In this document: positions 8,132-17,248 of the stretch, one piece after another
How positions within the stretch are numbered: the first letter of the stretch is position 1
How the letters are laid out: each line of letters starts with the position of its first letter
NCBI RefSeq assembly: GCF_900090325.1
Contig: NZ_FMHW01000002.1
Span: 4,651,001 to 4,715,000, forward strand
Reading direction: 5' to 3'
DNA: 64,000 nt
Source of the DNA: Micromonospora pallida
Lineage (GTDB): Bacteria; Actinomycetota; Actinomycetes; Mycobacteriales; Micromonosporaceae
Program-made: the position numbers and the translations under genes
Notes under the pieces: generated by a model
Seen by the model: only the letters and a program-made list of their open reading frames with translations
What the model was told of the DNA's origin: nothing
Databases searched by the model: none

Positions 8132-10395
8132 TGCGTTGTACCCGTACCCCGGGCTGCACCGGCACGGTCGACGAGATCGGTTTCTGCGACCGGTGCGGAC
8201 TGGCGCCGCGCCGTACCGGAGGGCCCCCGCGCCCGGAGCCGGAGCCGGCGCCGTCGGACGGACCGCCCGCCGCCGGGCCACCGCCGGACGGACCGCCGTC
8301 GGACGGCCGGACGTGGACGGTCGCCGGCCTGGTCTCCCTGCCGGTGTTGGCCTTCCCCGCCGACCGGCGGGTGCTGCCCGACCCGGCGGTGCCCGAGAAC
8401 CAGCGGTTCTGCGCCCACTGCCGGGCCCCGGTCGGCCGGGGCGGCACGGGCCGGTTGGACCACGGCTACTGCGGTCGCTGCCAGACCCCCTTCGCCTTCG
8501 TCCCCGCCCTCGAACGGGGCGACCTGGTCGCGGACCAGTACGAGGTGGTCGGCTACCTGGCCCGGGGCGGTCTGGGTCAGGTGTACCTCGCCCGGGACAC
8601 CCACCTGGACGACAACCCGGTGGTCCTGAAGCGGCTGCTCAACAAGACCGACCGGAACGCCCTGGCGGTGGAGGTCGCCGAGCGGCGCTACCTGACCACC
8701 CTGAACCATCCGACCATCGTCCGGATCTACAACTTCGTCACCGCGCCGGACCGGCTCTTCGGTGGGCAGGCCGGCTACATCGTCATGGAGTACCTGAACG
8801 GGATGTCCCTGGCGGAACTCCGTGAGGCCGCCCGCGACCCGGCCCGGCCGGCGGCCCCGCTGCCGCTGGCGCACCTCCTCGCGTACGCCCACGAGATCCT
8901 GGCCGCGCTGGACTACCTGCACCGGCAGGGCCTGCTCTACACCGACCTGCATCCGGGGAACGTGATCCGCACCGCCGACCGGATCAAGCTGATCGACCTC
9001 GGCGGGGTCCGTCGGGCCGACGACCAGTCCAGCCCGCTGGTGGGGACCCCGCTGTACCAGGTCGGCGACCGGGAACTGGAGACGCGCGGTGCGACGGTCC
9101 GCTCCGACCTGTACGCGGTGGGGATGCTGCTGGCGGAACTCGGTGACGGCCTGGTCCCCGGGCCGGGGGCACCGGTCGTCGACGTCGGGATGGAGTCGTT
9201 CCGCCGGCTGGTCCGGCGGGCGCGGCACGACGAGTGGGAGCACCGGTTCGCCTCCGCCGCCGAGCTGGCGGAACAGCTCAAGGGAGTGCTGCACGAGCTG
9301 CTGCCGGCCCGGTCGGGGCACGAGCAGGCGGTGTCCTCCACCGTCTTCGCCCCCACCCCCGCGCTCTTCGACGCGGGTCTCGGCGCGGTACCGCCGCTGG
9401 AACACTGGACCGACCCGGTGGGCAGCGGGTTGCGCGAGCACGGCCGCCCCGCCCCCGCCGCCGTGGCCACCGGCCTGCCGGTGCCGCGTCCCATGCCCGG
9501 CGACCCGGCCGCCGAGTTCCTCACCACCGTCGGGGCGCTGGCTCCGGAGCGCCTGCTGGACGGCCTCGCGGCCTTCGACGTCCCCTCGGTCGAGATCGAA
9601 CTCGCCCGGTGCCGGGCCCTGCTGGAACTCGGCGACCCGCCCCGCGCCTGGGACGCGCTCACCGCCGCCGGCCGGCTGCTCGACGGCGATCCCTCGACCG
9701 ACTGGCGGCTGGCCTGGCACGACGCGCTGCTCGCGCTCACCGAGGGCGACGTGCCCCGGGCCGGTGGCCGGTTCGACGCGGTGTACGGGAAGCTCCCCGG
9801 GGAGATCGCGCCCAAGCTGGCCCTCGCCTACTGCGCGGAGCACACCGGCGACGCCGTCCGGGCAGTCCGCTACTACGAGACGGTGTGGCGGCGGGACCGG
9901 CTGACGGCCAGCGCCGCGTTCGGCCTGGCCCGGCTCCGGCTGGCCGGTCGGGACCGGGCCGGGGCGGTGGGCGTCCTCGACGACGTCCCCCGGTTCTCCC
10001 GACACCACGACGCGGCCCGGATCGCCGTGGTCCGGTCGCTCACCGTCCGGTTCGGCGACGAACCGCCCGACGCGGCGGCGCTCAACGAGGCGGTCCACCG
10101 TCTGGCGGGGCTGCGGCTCGACGGCGGCAACCCGCACGGCGAGGCCCGCGACCGGCTGACCACCACCGTCCTCGAGGCGGCGCTGGAACGGGTACTGGCT
10201 TACGGGCCGGACGGGCTGGACGACGGTGCGACGCTGGGTGCCCCGCCCACGGAGAACGGCCTGCGCCAGCGGCTCGCCCGTTCCTTCCGGGTCCTCGCCC
10301 GGCAGCAGGCCCGTAACCGCAACGACCACGGGGTGCTGCTCGACCGGGCGAACACGGCCCGGCCCCTGACCCTGCTGCGACTGCGTGAGGAGTGA
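8131..10395 (+). CDS. pknG: PknG-like serine/threonine protein kinase
   Basis: 754 residues, close to mycobacterial PknG. An N-terminal zinc ribbon (Cys 3, 9, 19, 22) is followed by a disordered Pro-rich stretch, a rubredoxin-like CAHC/CGRC module (Cys 94, 97, 114, 117), a kinase domain (~135-380) and a TPR-type C-terminal region containing PGEIAPKLALAY and ASAAFGLARL, both near-identical in PknG. ATP-site Lys is about 167 (VVLKRLL), catalytic Asp about 272 and the metal-binding motif is DLGG. In Mycobacterium and Corynebacterium this soluble kinase phosphorylates GarA/OdhI to control 2-oxoglutarate flux in response to amino acids. The catalytic loop reads TDLHPGN where PknG has NDLKPEN. The extra N-terminal zinc ribbon is not in the M. 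tuberculosis enzyme. ATG at 8131 overlaps the upstream stop. Confidence 0.95.
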   Translation: MRCTRTPGCTGTVDEIGFCDRCGLAPRRTGGPPRPEPEPAPSDGPPAAGPPPDGPPSDGRTWTVAGLVSLPVLAFPADRRVLPDPAVPENQRFCAHCRAPVGRGGTGRLDHGYCGRCQTPFAFVPALERGDLVADQYEVVGYLARGGLGQVYLARDTHLDDNPVVLKRLLNKTDRNALAVEVAERRYLTTLNHPTIVRIYNFVTAPDRLFGGQAGYIVMEYLNGMSLAELREAARDPARPAAPLPLAHLLAYAHEILAALDYLHRQGLLYTDLHPGNVIRTADRIKLIDLGGVRRADDQSSPLVGTPLYQVGDRELETRGATVRSDLYAVGMLLAELGDGLVPGPGAPVVDVGMESFRRLVRRARHDEWEHRFASAAELAEQLKGVLHELLPARSGHEQAVSSTVFAPTPALFDAGLGAVPPLEHWTDPVGSGLREHGRPAPAAVATGLPVPRPMPGDPAAEFLTTVGALAPERLLDGLAAFDVPSVEIELARCRALLELGDPPRAWDALTAAGRLLDGDPSTDWRLAWHDALLALTEGDVPRAGGRFDAVYGKLPGEIAPKLALAYCAEHTGDAVRAVRYYETVWRRDRLTASAAFGLARLRLAGRDRAGAVGVLDDVPRFSRHHDAARIAVVRSLTVRFGDEPPDAAALNEAVHRLAGLRLDGGNPHGEARDRLTTTVLEAALERVLAYGPDGLDDGATLGAPPTENGLRQRLARSFRVLARQQARNRNDHGVLLDRANTARPLTLLRLREE

Positions 10396-10399
10396 ACCG

Positions 10400-11170
10400 G
10401 TGTCTACCTCCCTCGCCTTCGACCTGCGACTCGACCACGACCGCTACCTCTCTCCGGCCGCCCGCGAGCTGCACGGGATCCTCACGGTCACCGCGCGCAC
10501 CCTGGCCGATGCCCCCGTGGTCGCCGTCGGCCGGCCACCGCAGGCCCGGATCCGGATCCGGACCGTGGCACCGACCCGGGTGCTGTCCTGCCGGCAGGTC
10601 CACCCGACCGTACGGGAGCTGACCGGCGTGCCGGTCGACGATCGGACGGTGGACCATCCGACCTGGTCGTGGGGGGAGGAGCGCCGGGAGTACCACCTCT
10701 GCCTGGCGGTGGACGGCACCGACCGTCCCCGGGGCGAGGACCTGCTGGCCGCCCGGATCGACCTGCTGGTGGACGGTGTGGCCCGGACACCCCCGGTGGC
10801 CGCCCTGGTGCACTGGACGGACGACCGGCCCCACCCCGGCCGGGTCGACCCGGTGACGCACGACCCCGGACCGCAGGAGCCGAGCCGGCCGACCGCCGCC
10901 CAGCACCACGACAACGGCGACGAGCACCACGACAGCGGCGACCCGCCGATCGTCACCGAGCCACTCGGCCGGGCGGTCCGGCTGGCCGCCGTGGCCGACG
11001 ACACCCGCCGGCTCGCGGAGCTGGGCCTGCTGGTGGCCAGCGTGGATCCGGTGGCGGCGACCGACGGCGCGGTCCGGACCTGTCGGTGCGGTCGGGAGGC
11101 ACCGCCGGGTGCCCGGTTCTGCGAGCGGTGCGGCGCGGGGTTCGACGGCGCGGGGACGGTGCCGACGTGA
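10400..11170 (+). CDS. zinc-ribbon protein of the pknG operon
   Basis: A 256-residue soluble protein with no recognised enzyme domain. The N-terminal ~155 residues (SLAFDLRLDHDRYLSP) look beta-rich. A His/Asp-rich low-complexity linker (QHHDNGDEHHDSGDPP) follows, and the C terminus is a zinc ribbon, CRCGREAPPGARFCERCG, echoing the ribbon at the start of the neighbouring kinase. The N-terminal segment resembles parts of actinobacterial vWA proteins, but I see no DxSxS MIDAS motif. The start is GTG at 10400 with GAGGAG 8 bases upstream, inside the end of pknG; a GTG at 10385 is less likely. Its stop overlaps the next start. I infer an accessory factor that docks with the kinase or the membrane sensor. 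Confidence 0.75.
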   Translation: MSTSLAFDLRLDHDRYLSPAARELHGILTVTARTLADAPVVAVGRPPQARIRIRTVAPTRVLSCRQVHPTVRELTGVPVDDRTVDHPTWSWGEERREYHLCLAVDGTDRPRGEDLLAARIDLLVDGVARTPPVAALVHWTDDRPHPGRVDPVTHDPGPQEPSRPTAAQHHDNGDEHHDSGDPPIVTEPLGRAVRLAAVADDTRRLAELGLLVASVDPVAATDGAVRTCRCGREAPPGARFCERCGAGFDGAGTVPT

Positions 11171-12273
11171 GCGGGACCGCGTTGACCAGCACCACCTGGC
11201 GGAGCCTGCGTCGCCACCGCCGGACCCTGCTCGTCGGCACGGTGGTCGCGCTGGCCGGCTGCCTCTCGGTCTTCCTCGGGGTGCATCGGGCCGCCGACGC
11301 GGTCGCCGCGCAGTCCGTGCCGTCGGTCCTGGCCGTCTACGACACCCAGGTCGCCCTCCGGGCCGCCCACGGCGCGGCGCTGGCCGGTTTCTCCGACGGC
11401 ACCCAGCTCCTCGGCGGTCCGGGTGAGGAGTACCAGAACCAGATCGCCGCCGCCGGGCAGCACCTCGCCGAGGTCGCTGAGCGGAACGCGGCCGGCGAGA
11501 CGGGCAGCGGCGACCTCCAGGTGGTCGAGGCGTTGCTGGTCACGTACACCGGCCTGATCGCCCGCGCCGACGTGCACTACCGGCAGGACCGGGACGCCCT
11601 CGGCACGGCCGCGCTCTGGGACGCCGCCAGTCTTTTGGACGAGCTGCTCCGCCGCCTGGACCGGCTCCGGGAGGCGCAGGTCGACGCGTTGGACGAGCAG
11701 GCCGGTCGGGTGTGGACGAAGCCGGCCACGGCCGCGCTCTGGCTGCTGCCGGTGCTCGCCCTCCTCGGGCTGCTGGTACGGGCCCAGCGCTTCATGCGCC
11801 ACCGGTTCCGCCGCCGGATGAACGTCCCGTTGCTGCTGGCCACCCTCTTCGTGCTGCTGATGGGGGTAGCCACCTCGTCGAGCCTCTGGTCCGCCGGGCA
11901 GCTCACCGGAACCCGGGAGGCGGCCCGCGAGATCGCGCGGCACCGGGAACACCAGTTGACCGAGCTGGCGACCCTGCACACCGGAAGTCTGGGCCAACGG
12001 CTCGACGCGGCCTGCGAGCCGATCGACTGCCCGCGTACCATCGGCCAGCTCACCCCGGCGGGGGTCGCGCCGTTGCCCGGCTCGCCGTCGTCCGCCGCCA
12101 CTGCGGCCCGGGCGGCGCAGGCCAGCAGCGACGTCGCCGTCGACCGGGCCAACCGGGCGGCCACCAGCTTCGGTGGCGAGCTCACCCTTCCCGTCGCGGC
12201 GCTCTGCGCCGCGGTGGCTGTCCTGCTCGGCTTCCAGCCGCGCCTCGACGAGTACCGGTACCAGGAAAAATGA
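11167..12273 (+). CDS. GlnX-like four-helix membrane protein
   Basis: 368 residues with an N-terminal helix (LLVGTVVALAGCLSVFLGV), a ~150-residue helical extracytoplasmic domain, two central helices (ALWLLPVLALLGLLV and PLLLATLFVLLMGVATSS), a second outer domain and a final helix (LPVAALCAAVAVLLGF). This four-helix, two-loop layout matches mycobacterial GlnX, which carries the signal from GlnH to PknG. Sequence similarity is hard to judge by eye, so the call rests on topology and operon position. The second outer loop has two Cys (ACEPIDCP) that could form a disulfide. GTG at 11167 overlaps the upstream stop (GTGA), and the stop overlaps the next start (ATGA). Confidence 0.8.
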   Translation: MSGTALTSTTWRSLRRHRRTLLVGTVVALAGCLSVFLGVHRAADAVAAQSVPSVLAVYDTQVALRAAHGAALAGFSDGTQLLGGPGEEYQNQIAAAGQHLAEVAERNAAGETGSGDLQVVEALLVTYTGLIARADVHYRQDRDALGTAALWDAASLLDELLRRLDRLREAQVDALDEQAGRVWTKPATAALWLLPVLALLGLLVRAQRFMRHRFRRRMNVPLLLATLFVLLMGVATSSSLWSAGQLTGTREAAREIARHREHQLTELATLHTGSLGQRLDAACEPIDCPRTIGQLTPAGVAPLPGSPSSAATAARAAQASSDVAVDRANRAATSFGGELTLPVAALCAAVAVLLGFQPRLDEYRYQEK

Positions 12274-13574
12274 GACGTCGCATCGGACTGCTGCTGGTCC
12301 CGGCCCTGCTGGTCGCCGGGGGCGTGACCGCCTGCGGGGACGCCACCCCGACCGGCCGGGTCACCCTCCTGGCCTCCTGGTCGGAGAGTCCGGAGGGTGG
12401 GGAGAAGCCCGACGACGGGCAGCCGGGCATCGAGGCCGCCGCCTTCGGGGCGGTGCTGCGGGACTTCGAGGAGCAGACCGGCATCGTCGTGGACTACCAG
12501 GGCACCCGCGACGTCAGCCAGGTGCTCCGCTCCGGGGTCGACCGTGGCTCCCCACCGCACGTGGCGGTGCTGCCCCGCCTCAACGACCTCCAGACGTACG
12601 TGCCCAGCCGCAAGCTGCACCCGTTGGACGACGTGCTCGGCGACCACGGCGGGGCGGACCTGGCGCCACAACTGGTCACCCTCCAGGGCCAGGTGTACGG
12701 GCTCTCGGTCAACGTGGTCCCCAAGAGCCTCGTCTGGTACGCCCGCGACCAGCGGCCCGAACTGCCGCAACGCCCGCCGGCCACCTGGGAGGAACTGGTG
12801 GCGGCCGACGGTCAGCGGACGCGGTGGTGCCTGGGCATGAGCGCGCCACCGCTGTCCGGCTGGCCCGGCACCGACTGGATCGAGGACCTCTTCCTGCACC
12901 GGTGGGGTGCCCGGACGTACCAGGCGTGGACGGCCGGGGACGTGGCGTGGGACTCGCCGCAGATGCGGGCGGTCTGGCAGGCGTGGGGGGCGGTCGCCCG
13001 GACCAGCACCCCGAACGCCCTGCTCACCGGCTTCAACGTGGCCGGGCTCGGCATGTTCGCCCAGCCGCCGGAGTGTCACCTGGACCACCAGGGCTCCTAC
13101 ATCGTCCACGACTACCGGCGGCAGGCGCCGAACCGGTTCGACTTCTTCCCGTTCCCGCCCTTCGCCGCACGGGCCGACGCCGGGACGACCACCGAGATCG
13201 CCGAGGACGTGGTGGGCATGTTCCAGGACACGCCGGAGGCCCGCGCGCTGATCCGCTTCCTCGCCGGGGAACGGGCCCGGCGGGTCTGGCGGGAGGCCAG
13301 CGGCGGGCTCTCCTTCACCCTCAACCGGGGCACCGACCCGGCCAGCTACCCGGACGACGTGTCACGCCGGATCGCCGAGACGCTGACCAGGGGCACCCTC
13401 TGCCGGGACGCGTCGGACCTGATGCCGGCGGCGATGACCGCGGCGTTCCACCGGGCCGTCCTGCACTACCTCGACGCTCCCGGTGACCTGCCGGTGCTGC
13501 TCCGGGAACTCGAGACCGTGCGGGTGGGGATACCGGACGGGGAATGGCTGGACCTGCCCTGCCTGACCCGGTAG
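12270..13574 (+). CDS. solute-binding lipoprotein closing the pknG operon
   Basis: A 434-residue extracellular solute-binding protein of the family 1 (sugar-type) fold. It has a lipoprotein signal ending LLVAGGVTAC with Cys ~19 as the lipidated residue. A periplasmic-binding domain follows (EQTGIVVDYQGTRDVSQVL, KLHPLDDVLG, GLSVNVVPKSLVWY). No permease or ATPase gene accompanies it, so it probably acts as a ligand sensor rather than in uptake. The ATG overlaps the GlnX-like stop (ATGA), which places it in the operon. A second binding protein attached to a PknG pathway is not part of the mycobacterial three-gene set. Confidence 0.85.
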   Translation: MRRRIGLLLVPALLVAGGVTACGDATPTGRVTLLASWSESPEGGEKPDDGQPGIEAAAFGAVLRDFEEQTGIVVDYQGTRDVSQVLRSGVDRGSPPHVAVLPRLNDLQTYVPSRKLHPLDDVLGDHGGADLAPQLVTLQGQVYGLSVNVVPKSLVWYARDQRPELPQRPPATWEELVAADGQRTRWCLGMSAPPLSGWPGTDWIEDLFLHRWGARTYQAWTAGDVAWDSPQMRAVWQAWGAVARTSTPNALLTGFNVAGLGMFAQPPECHLDHQGSYIVHDYRRQAPNRFDFFPFPPFAARADAGTTTEIAEDVVGMFQDTPEARALIRFLAGERARRVWREASGGLSFTLNRGTDPASYPDDVSRRIAETLTRGTLCRDASDLMPAAMTAAFHRAVLHYLDAPGDLPVLLRELETVRVGIPDGEWLDLPCLTR

Positions 13575-13676
13575 GCGAGGAACCGTCCGGAGAGGACGGA
13601 CGTCCAAGCCACCGGCTGATCGTCGGATCAACCGAACGGCGCTTTGGCCCATGGGCTGATCTCGATACATTGGGGT

Positions 13677-14798
13677 ATGGTGTCCGCCCACACGGGACGG
13701 ACGGCGGAGCCGGTCTACCGCCCGATCCTCACCGCCGGGCGCAGCGAACTGGAGGCGTTGGGGCATCTCGACACCGACGCCGCCGCGCTCGTCGTCCCGA
13801 TCCTCACCCTCACCGACGGCGATTCCGTCGACCTGCCCCGTCGGCTGCCTGCGGGCCTGACCGTCGCCGTCGACCTGGCCGGGCTCCCCGGCACCGGGCC
13901 CCTGCTCGGGCTGCTGCGCCAGGGCGTACCGCTGGTGCCGGTGATCGGGTTCGCGGAACGCGACGACCGGCTGGTCGCCCAGGGCGCGGCGGCCCGGTCC
14001 CATCTCGGCTGGGCGGTGCTCCGCCTCCGGTTACGTGTGGATCCGTACGGGCCGGACGCCGCCACCGGCGCGGCGGAACGGATCTGGCGACGTACCGGGC
14101 TGATGCCGGAGCAGTGCGACCTGCTGCTCGACGTGGGCGAGGTCTGCTGCGCGGCGGACCTGCGCACGGCCGAGCCCCGGGTACGCCGGCTGGTGGACTG
14201 GGCCCGCCGGCACGCGTGGCGGTCGGTGACGGTGGCCGCCGGGGCGATGCCGCCCGCCCTGCCCGGACTACCCGACGGCGAGCCGGTCCGGCTGGCCCGC
14301 TGGGACTGGTTGCTCTGGCAGAAGCTCACCGGTCTCGGCCTCGGGTACGGCGACTACGGGATCCGCTCCGCCACCCCCGGCCCGCCGGAGCGACTGCCCG
14401 CCATGCGGTACACCGCCGACGAAGCGTGGTGGATCTACCGCTGGTCCCGGCGCGGCGGGCGGGGCGACGACCGGGTCGCCGAGCTGTGCCGGGCCGTGGT
14501 CTCCGCATCGCACTGGCCGGCCGCCGGGGCCGGCTTCTCCTGGGGCGACCACGAGATCGTGCGCCGCGCGCGGGGCGCGGCCGGGGCGGGGTCGGCGACC
14601 AGTTGGGCAGCCTGGGGCACCTCGCATCACCTGGCCCACGTGCTGGCCACGCTCCGGCAGCCCGGGGTGCCCCCGGTCCGCCCGACCCCGCACCGGGGCC
14701 GGTCGGAACGCGCCGACGGCCACCGGGCGCGCGGACCCCACCACGGCGGACGGCCCGGCTGGCCACCCCGGGGCGGCCAGTCCGGCCGCTCCGGTTGA
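13677..14798 (+). CDS. T4 beta protein-like (beta family) protein
   Basis: A 373-residue protein of the family named after the phage T4 beta protein (PF14350), recognised from VYRPILTAGRSELEAL at the start, a TIM-barrel-like series of strands, and the later segments WDWLLWQKL, GLGYGDYGI and MRYTADEAWWIYRWSR. Bacterial members are uncharacterised and turn up in mobile or defence contexts, but nothing nearby supports that here. The start is ATG at 13677 with only a weak ribosome site; GATACAT 8-14 bases upstream could be a -10 for a nearly leaderless message. The last ~60 residues are Arg/Gly/Pro-rich (HRGRSERADGHRARG) and end in a DNA tandem repeat that contains the stop codon. Confidence 0.75.
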   Translation: MVSAHTGRTAEPVYRPILTAGRSELEALGHLDTDAAALVVPILTLTDGDSVDLPRRLPAGLTVAVDLAGLPGTGPLLGLLRQGVPLVPVIGFAERDDRLVAQGAAARSHLGWAVLRLRLRVDPYGPDAATGAAERIWRRTGLMPEQCDLLLDVGEVCCAADLRTAEPRVRRLVDWARRHAWRSVTVAAGAMPPALPGLPDGEPVRLARWDWLLWQKLTGLGLGYGDYGIRSATPGPPERLPAMRYTADEAWWIYRWSRRGGRGDDRVAELCRAVVSASHWPAAGAGFSWGDHEIVRRARGAAGAGSATSWAAWGTSHHLAHVLATLRQPGVPPVRPTPHRGRSERADGHRARGPHHGGRPGWPPRGGQSGRSG

Positions 14799-14886
14799 GC
14801 GCAGACGGATTCCAACGCGGCCAGTCCGGTCGCTCCGGTCGCTCCGGTTGAGCACGGACGAATTCCAGCGCGGCCGGTCCGGCTGG
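14773..14886. repeat. ~44-bp tandem repeat covering a stop codon
   Basis: A unit beginning GCGGCCAGTCCGG and containing CTCCGGTTGAGC recurs at 14773, 14817 and (partly) 14870. The second copy has one extra 9-base GCTCCGGTC insert. The stop of the beta family gene (14796-14798) lies in the first unit and its copy in the second. Confidence 0.8.
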
Positions 14887-14908
14887 CCCGTTCACCCGAA
14901 CGGTTGGT

Positions 14909-15196
14909 TCAGTGCGCGGGCTTCTCGGTGAAGCCGAACTGCACGATGCCCTCCTCGTCGACGGTGGCGTCGACGGAGGTGTCGTTGAGCAGTTGGGCGG
15001 CGTCGGAGTCGAGGAAGATCCGGGCCCCGTTGGTGTCCACCACCTGGTCGTTCCGGCCCGGCTCGCCGACCAGTTCGACGGTGAGCGCACCGGCGTCCGG
15101 GTCGGTCGTGATGCGCAGCCCACCGGCGTCGGAGACGTCCTGCTGCGCGGCGAGGTCGCGGATCACGAGTACGGCGTTGTCGGTCATGGTGAGCAT
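14909..15196 (-). CDS. HesB/IscA-like protein without cysteines
   Basis: 95 residues with the A-type iron-sulfur carrier fold: an N-terminal helix (NAVLVIRDLAAQQ), a beta core (GGLRITTDPDAGALTVELV), then VVDTNGARIFLDSDAAQLLND and a C-terminal strand. True IscA/ErpA carriers need one central Cys and a C-terminal CxC. This protein has no Cys at all, so it cannot carry a cluster in the usual way. Cys-less relatives are common in actinobacteria and carry the HesB name only by fold. Start ATG 15196 has GAGGAG 7 bases upstream. It is monocistronic, and no isc/suf genes are nearby. Confidence 0.8.
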   Translation of the reverse strand: MLTMTDNAVLVIRDLAAQQDVSDAGGLRITTDPDAGALTVELVGEPGRNDQVVDTNGARIFLDSDAAQLLNDTSVDATVDEEGIVQFGFTEKPAH

Positions 15197-15648
15197 GGCG
15201 GATCTCCTCACTGGTGATCGGATGGTCGCCGGTACGGCGGTCGGTCCCGACCGGCCCCCGCCGGTCGCGGGGCCCGGGACACCACCCGGTGGCACGTCCG
15301 GACCCCACCGCCGCGGACGCGCCCTATGGAGAGCGGGCAGCCCCGGAGACCGGGCCCACCACTCGCTACAAACGGGGCAAGTCGTGCATGCCCCTCGGCC
15401 CACGTTGCCCGCTGCGGCCGGATCCGTCAACCAGAACCCGATCAGTGGGACGATTTCCGCCCCTTCGTCCTTGACGTACCGGACCGGACCGGACTGGCTG
15501 GTCCAACCCGTCCGGGACGGCCGCGACCCACCTGGCCCCGAGCACCACCGGGCACCGCCGACCATCGACGAGGCACCACTTCCGCGTACGGCGAGATTCT
15601 TCGGCCGCGGCACTGTGCTGAAAAGAATCTTCATGACAACATCTGCGC
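15197..15648. other. intergenic region between the HesB-like gene and dacB
   Basis: A 452-bp divergent promoter region. I see no repeat, RNA or convincing small ORF. The 3' end (ACTGTGCTGAAAAGAATCTT, 15611-15630) is AT-richer than the rest and is the likeliest place for the dacB promoter, but no clear -35/-10 pair stands out. Confidence 0.4.
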
Positions 15649-17241
15649 ATGCAACGTCGTCGCTACCCCCGAGCGCTTGCCCTGGCCGCCCTGGCCACCG
15701 CGGTCGCCGCCGCGACCACCAGCGCCGCGCCCACGGCCATCGCCGAAGCCCCCTCCGCCGCCGAGACCCGACTCAGCGCCACCATCGACGCGATCCTCGC
15801 CGACGCCCGCCTCGACGGCGCGCAGGCGGGCGTGGTGGTCGCCGACGCGACCACCGGTGACACGCTCTACCAGCGCAACGGGGACCGCCGCCTGATCCCG
15901 GCCTCCAACACGAAGCTGCTCACCTCGGCCGCCGCCATGGAACTGCTCGGGCCCGGACACCGGTTCACCACCGACGTGCTGCGTACCGGCGCCAAGCAGG
16001 GCACCGTCCTCACCGGCGACCTCCACCTGCGCGGCGGCGGCGACCCCACCATGCTCGCCGCCGACTACGACGCGCTCGCCGCCCGGGTCGCGACCGCCGG
16101 CATCCGGGTGGTCACCGGCGACCTGATCGCCGACGACACCCGCTACGACGCCACCCGACTCGGCCCGGACTGGGCCTGGGACGACGAGCCCTACTACTAC
16201 GCGGCGCAGATCTCCGCGCTGACCGTCGCGCCGGACACCGACTACGACGCGGGCACGGTGATCGTCGGCGCGGCACCGGGCGCCACCGCCGGGGCACGTC
16301 CGGAGATCAGCTTCACCCCGTCGACCGGGTACCTGCGCGTCGACAACCGGGCCACCACCGTGGCCACCGGCTCGACCAGCATCTCCTTCGAGCGTGAGCA
16401 CGCCACCAACACCATCGTGGTGACCGGGCAGATCGCCCTCGGCGCCGCCCGGACCAGCGACTGGGTGTCGGTCTGGGAACCCACCGGGTACGCCGCCGAC
16501 GTGTTCCGCACGGCGCTGAGCCGGCACGGCGTACGGGTCCTCGGCGAGACCGTGCCCGGTCGGGCCACCCCGCCCAGCGCGGTCGGCGTGACCAGCCACG
16601 ACTCAATGCCGCTGTCCGAGTTGATGGTGCCGTTCATGAAGCTCTCCAACAACGGCCACGCCGAGGTGCTGACCAAGGAGATCGGGCGGGTGCTGAGCGG
16701 CTCCGGCACCTGGTCGGCCGGGCTCGCCAAGATCAGGCAGTACGTGGCCACCGCCGGGATGGACACCGGCACGCTGAACCAGCGCGACGGCTCGGGGCTC
16801 TCCCGGCGCAACATGATCCCGGCCGACGAGTTCGTCGACCTGCTGGTCGCCGTGCGCGGCGAACCCTGGTTCGACGCCTGGTACGCCGCCCTGCCGGTGG
16901 CCGGCAACGCGGAACGGTTCGTCGGCGGCACGCTGCGCAGCCGGATGCGGGGCACCCCGGCGGCGAACAACGTGCGCGCCAAGACCGGCAGCCTCACCGG
17001 AGTCTCCGGGCTCTCCGGCTACGTCACCGACGCCGACGGACGGCAGCTCGTCTTCTCCATCGTTCTCAACAACTATCTGGCCTCCTCGGTCAAGAACCTG
17101 GAGGACCAGATCGCGGTCGCGCTGGCGTCGTACACCGGCAAGAGCGTGACCACGGCGCGGACCGCACCCCCGGCGGCGCCGGAGATCCCGCAGACCCCGG
17201 ACGGGATCGAGTGCTCCTGGCAGAAGCCCATCACCTGCTGA
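15649..17241 (+). CDS. dacB: D-alanyl-D-alanine carboxypeptidase/endopeptidase (PBP4, S13)
   Basis: A 530-residue exported low-molecular-weight penicillin-binding protein that trims or cleaves peptidoglycan cross-bridges. A Sec signal peptide (ALALAALATAVAAATTSAAPTA) is followed by the S13 domain. The three active-site motifs are present: SNTK (SxxK) after LIPA, SNN (SxN) in FMKLSNNGHAEVL, and KTGS near residue 450. The insert between SxxK and SxN is long, as in PBP4-class enzymes. The protein continues to a Pro-rich C terminus with two Cys (ECSWQKPITC) that could form a disulfide. Start ATG 15649 is the only good start before the signal. A palindromic element follows 8 bases after the stop. 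Confidence 0.93.
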   Translation: MQRRRYPRALALAALATAVAAATTSAAPTAIAEAPSAAETRLSATIDAILADARLDGAQAGVVVADATTGDTLYQRNGDRRLIPASNTKLLTSAAAMELLGPGHRFTTDVLRTGAKQGTVLTGDLHLRGGGDPTMLAADYDALAARVATAGIRVVTGDLIADDTRYDATRLGPDWAWDDEPYYYAAQISALTVAPDTDYDAGTVIVGAAPGATAGARPEISFTPSTGYLRVDNRATTVATGSTSISFEREHATNTIVVTGQIALGAARTSDWVSVWEPTGYAADVFRTALSRHGVRVLGETVPGRATPPSAVGVTSHDSMPLSELMVPFMKLSNNGHAEVLTKEIGRVLSGSGTWSAGLAKIRQYVATAGMDTGTLNQRDGSGLSRRNMIPADEFVDLLVAVRGEPWFDAWYAALPVAGNAERFVGGTLRSRMRGTPAANNVRAKTGSLTGVSGLSGYVTDADGRQLVFSIVLNNYLASSVKNLEDQIAVALASYTGKSVTTARTAPPAAPEIPQTPDGIECSWQKPITC

Positions 17242-17248
17242 CCTGCCT

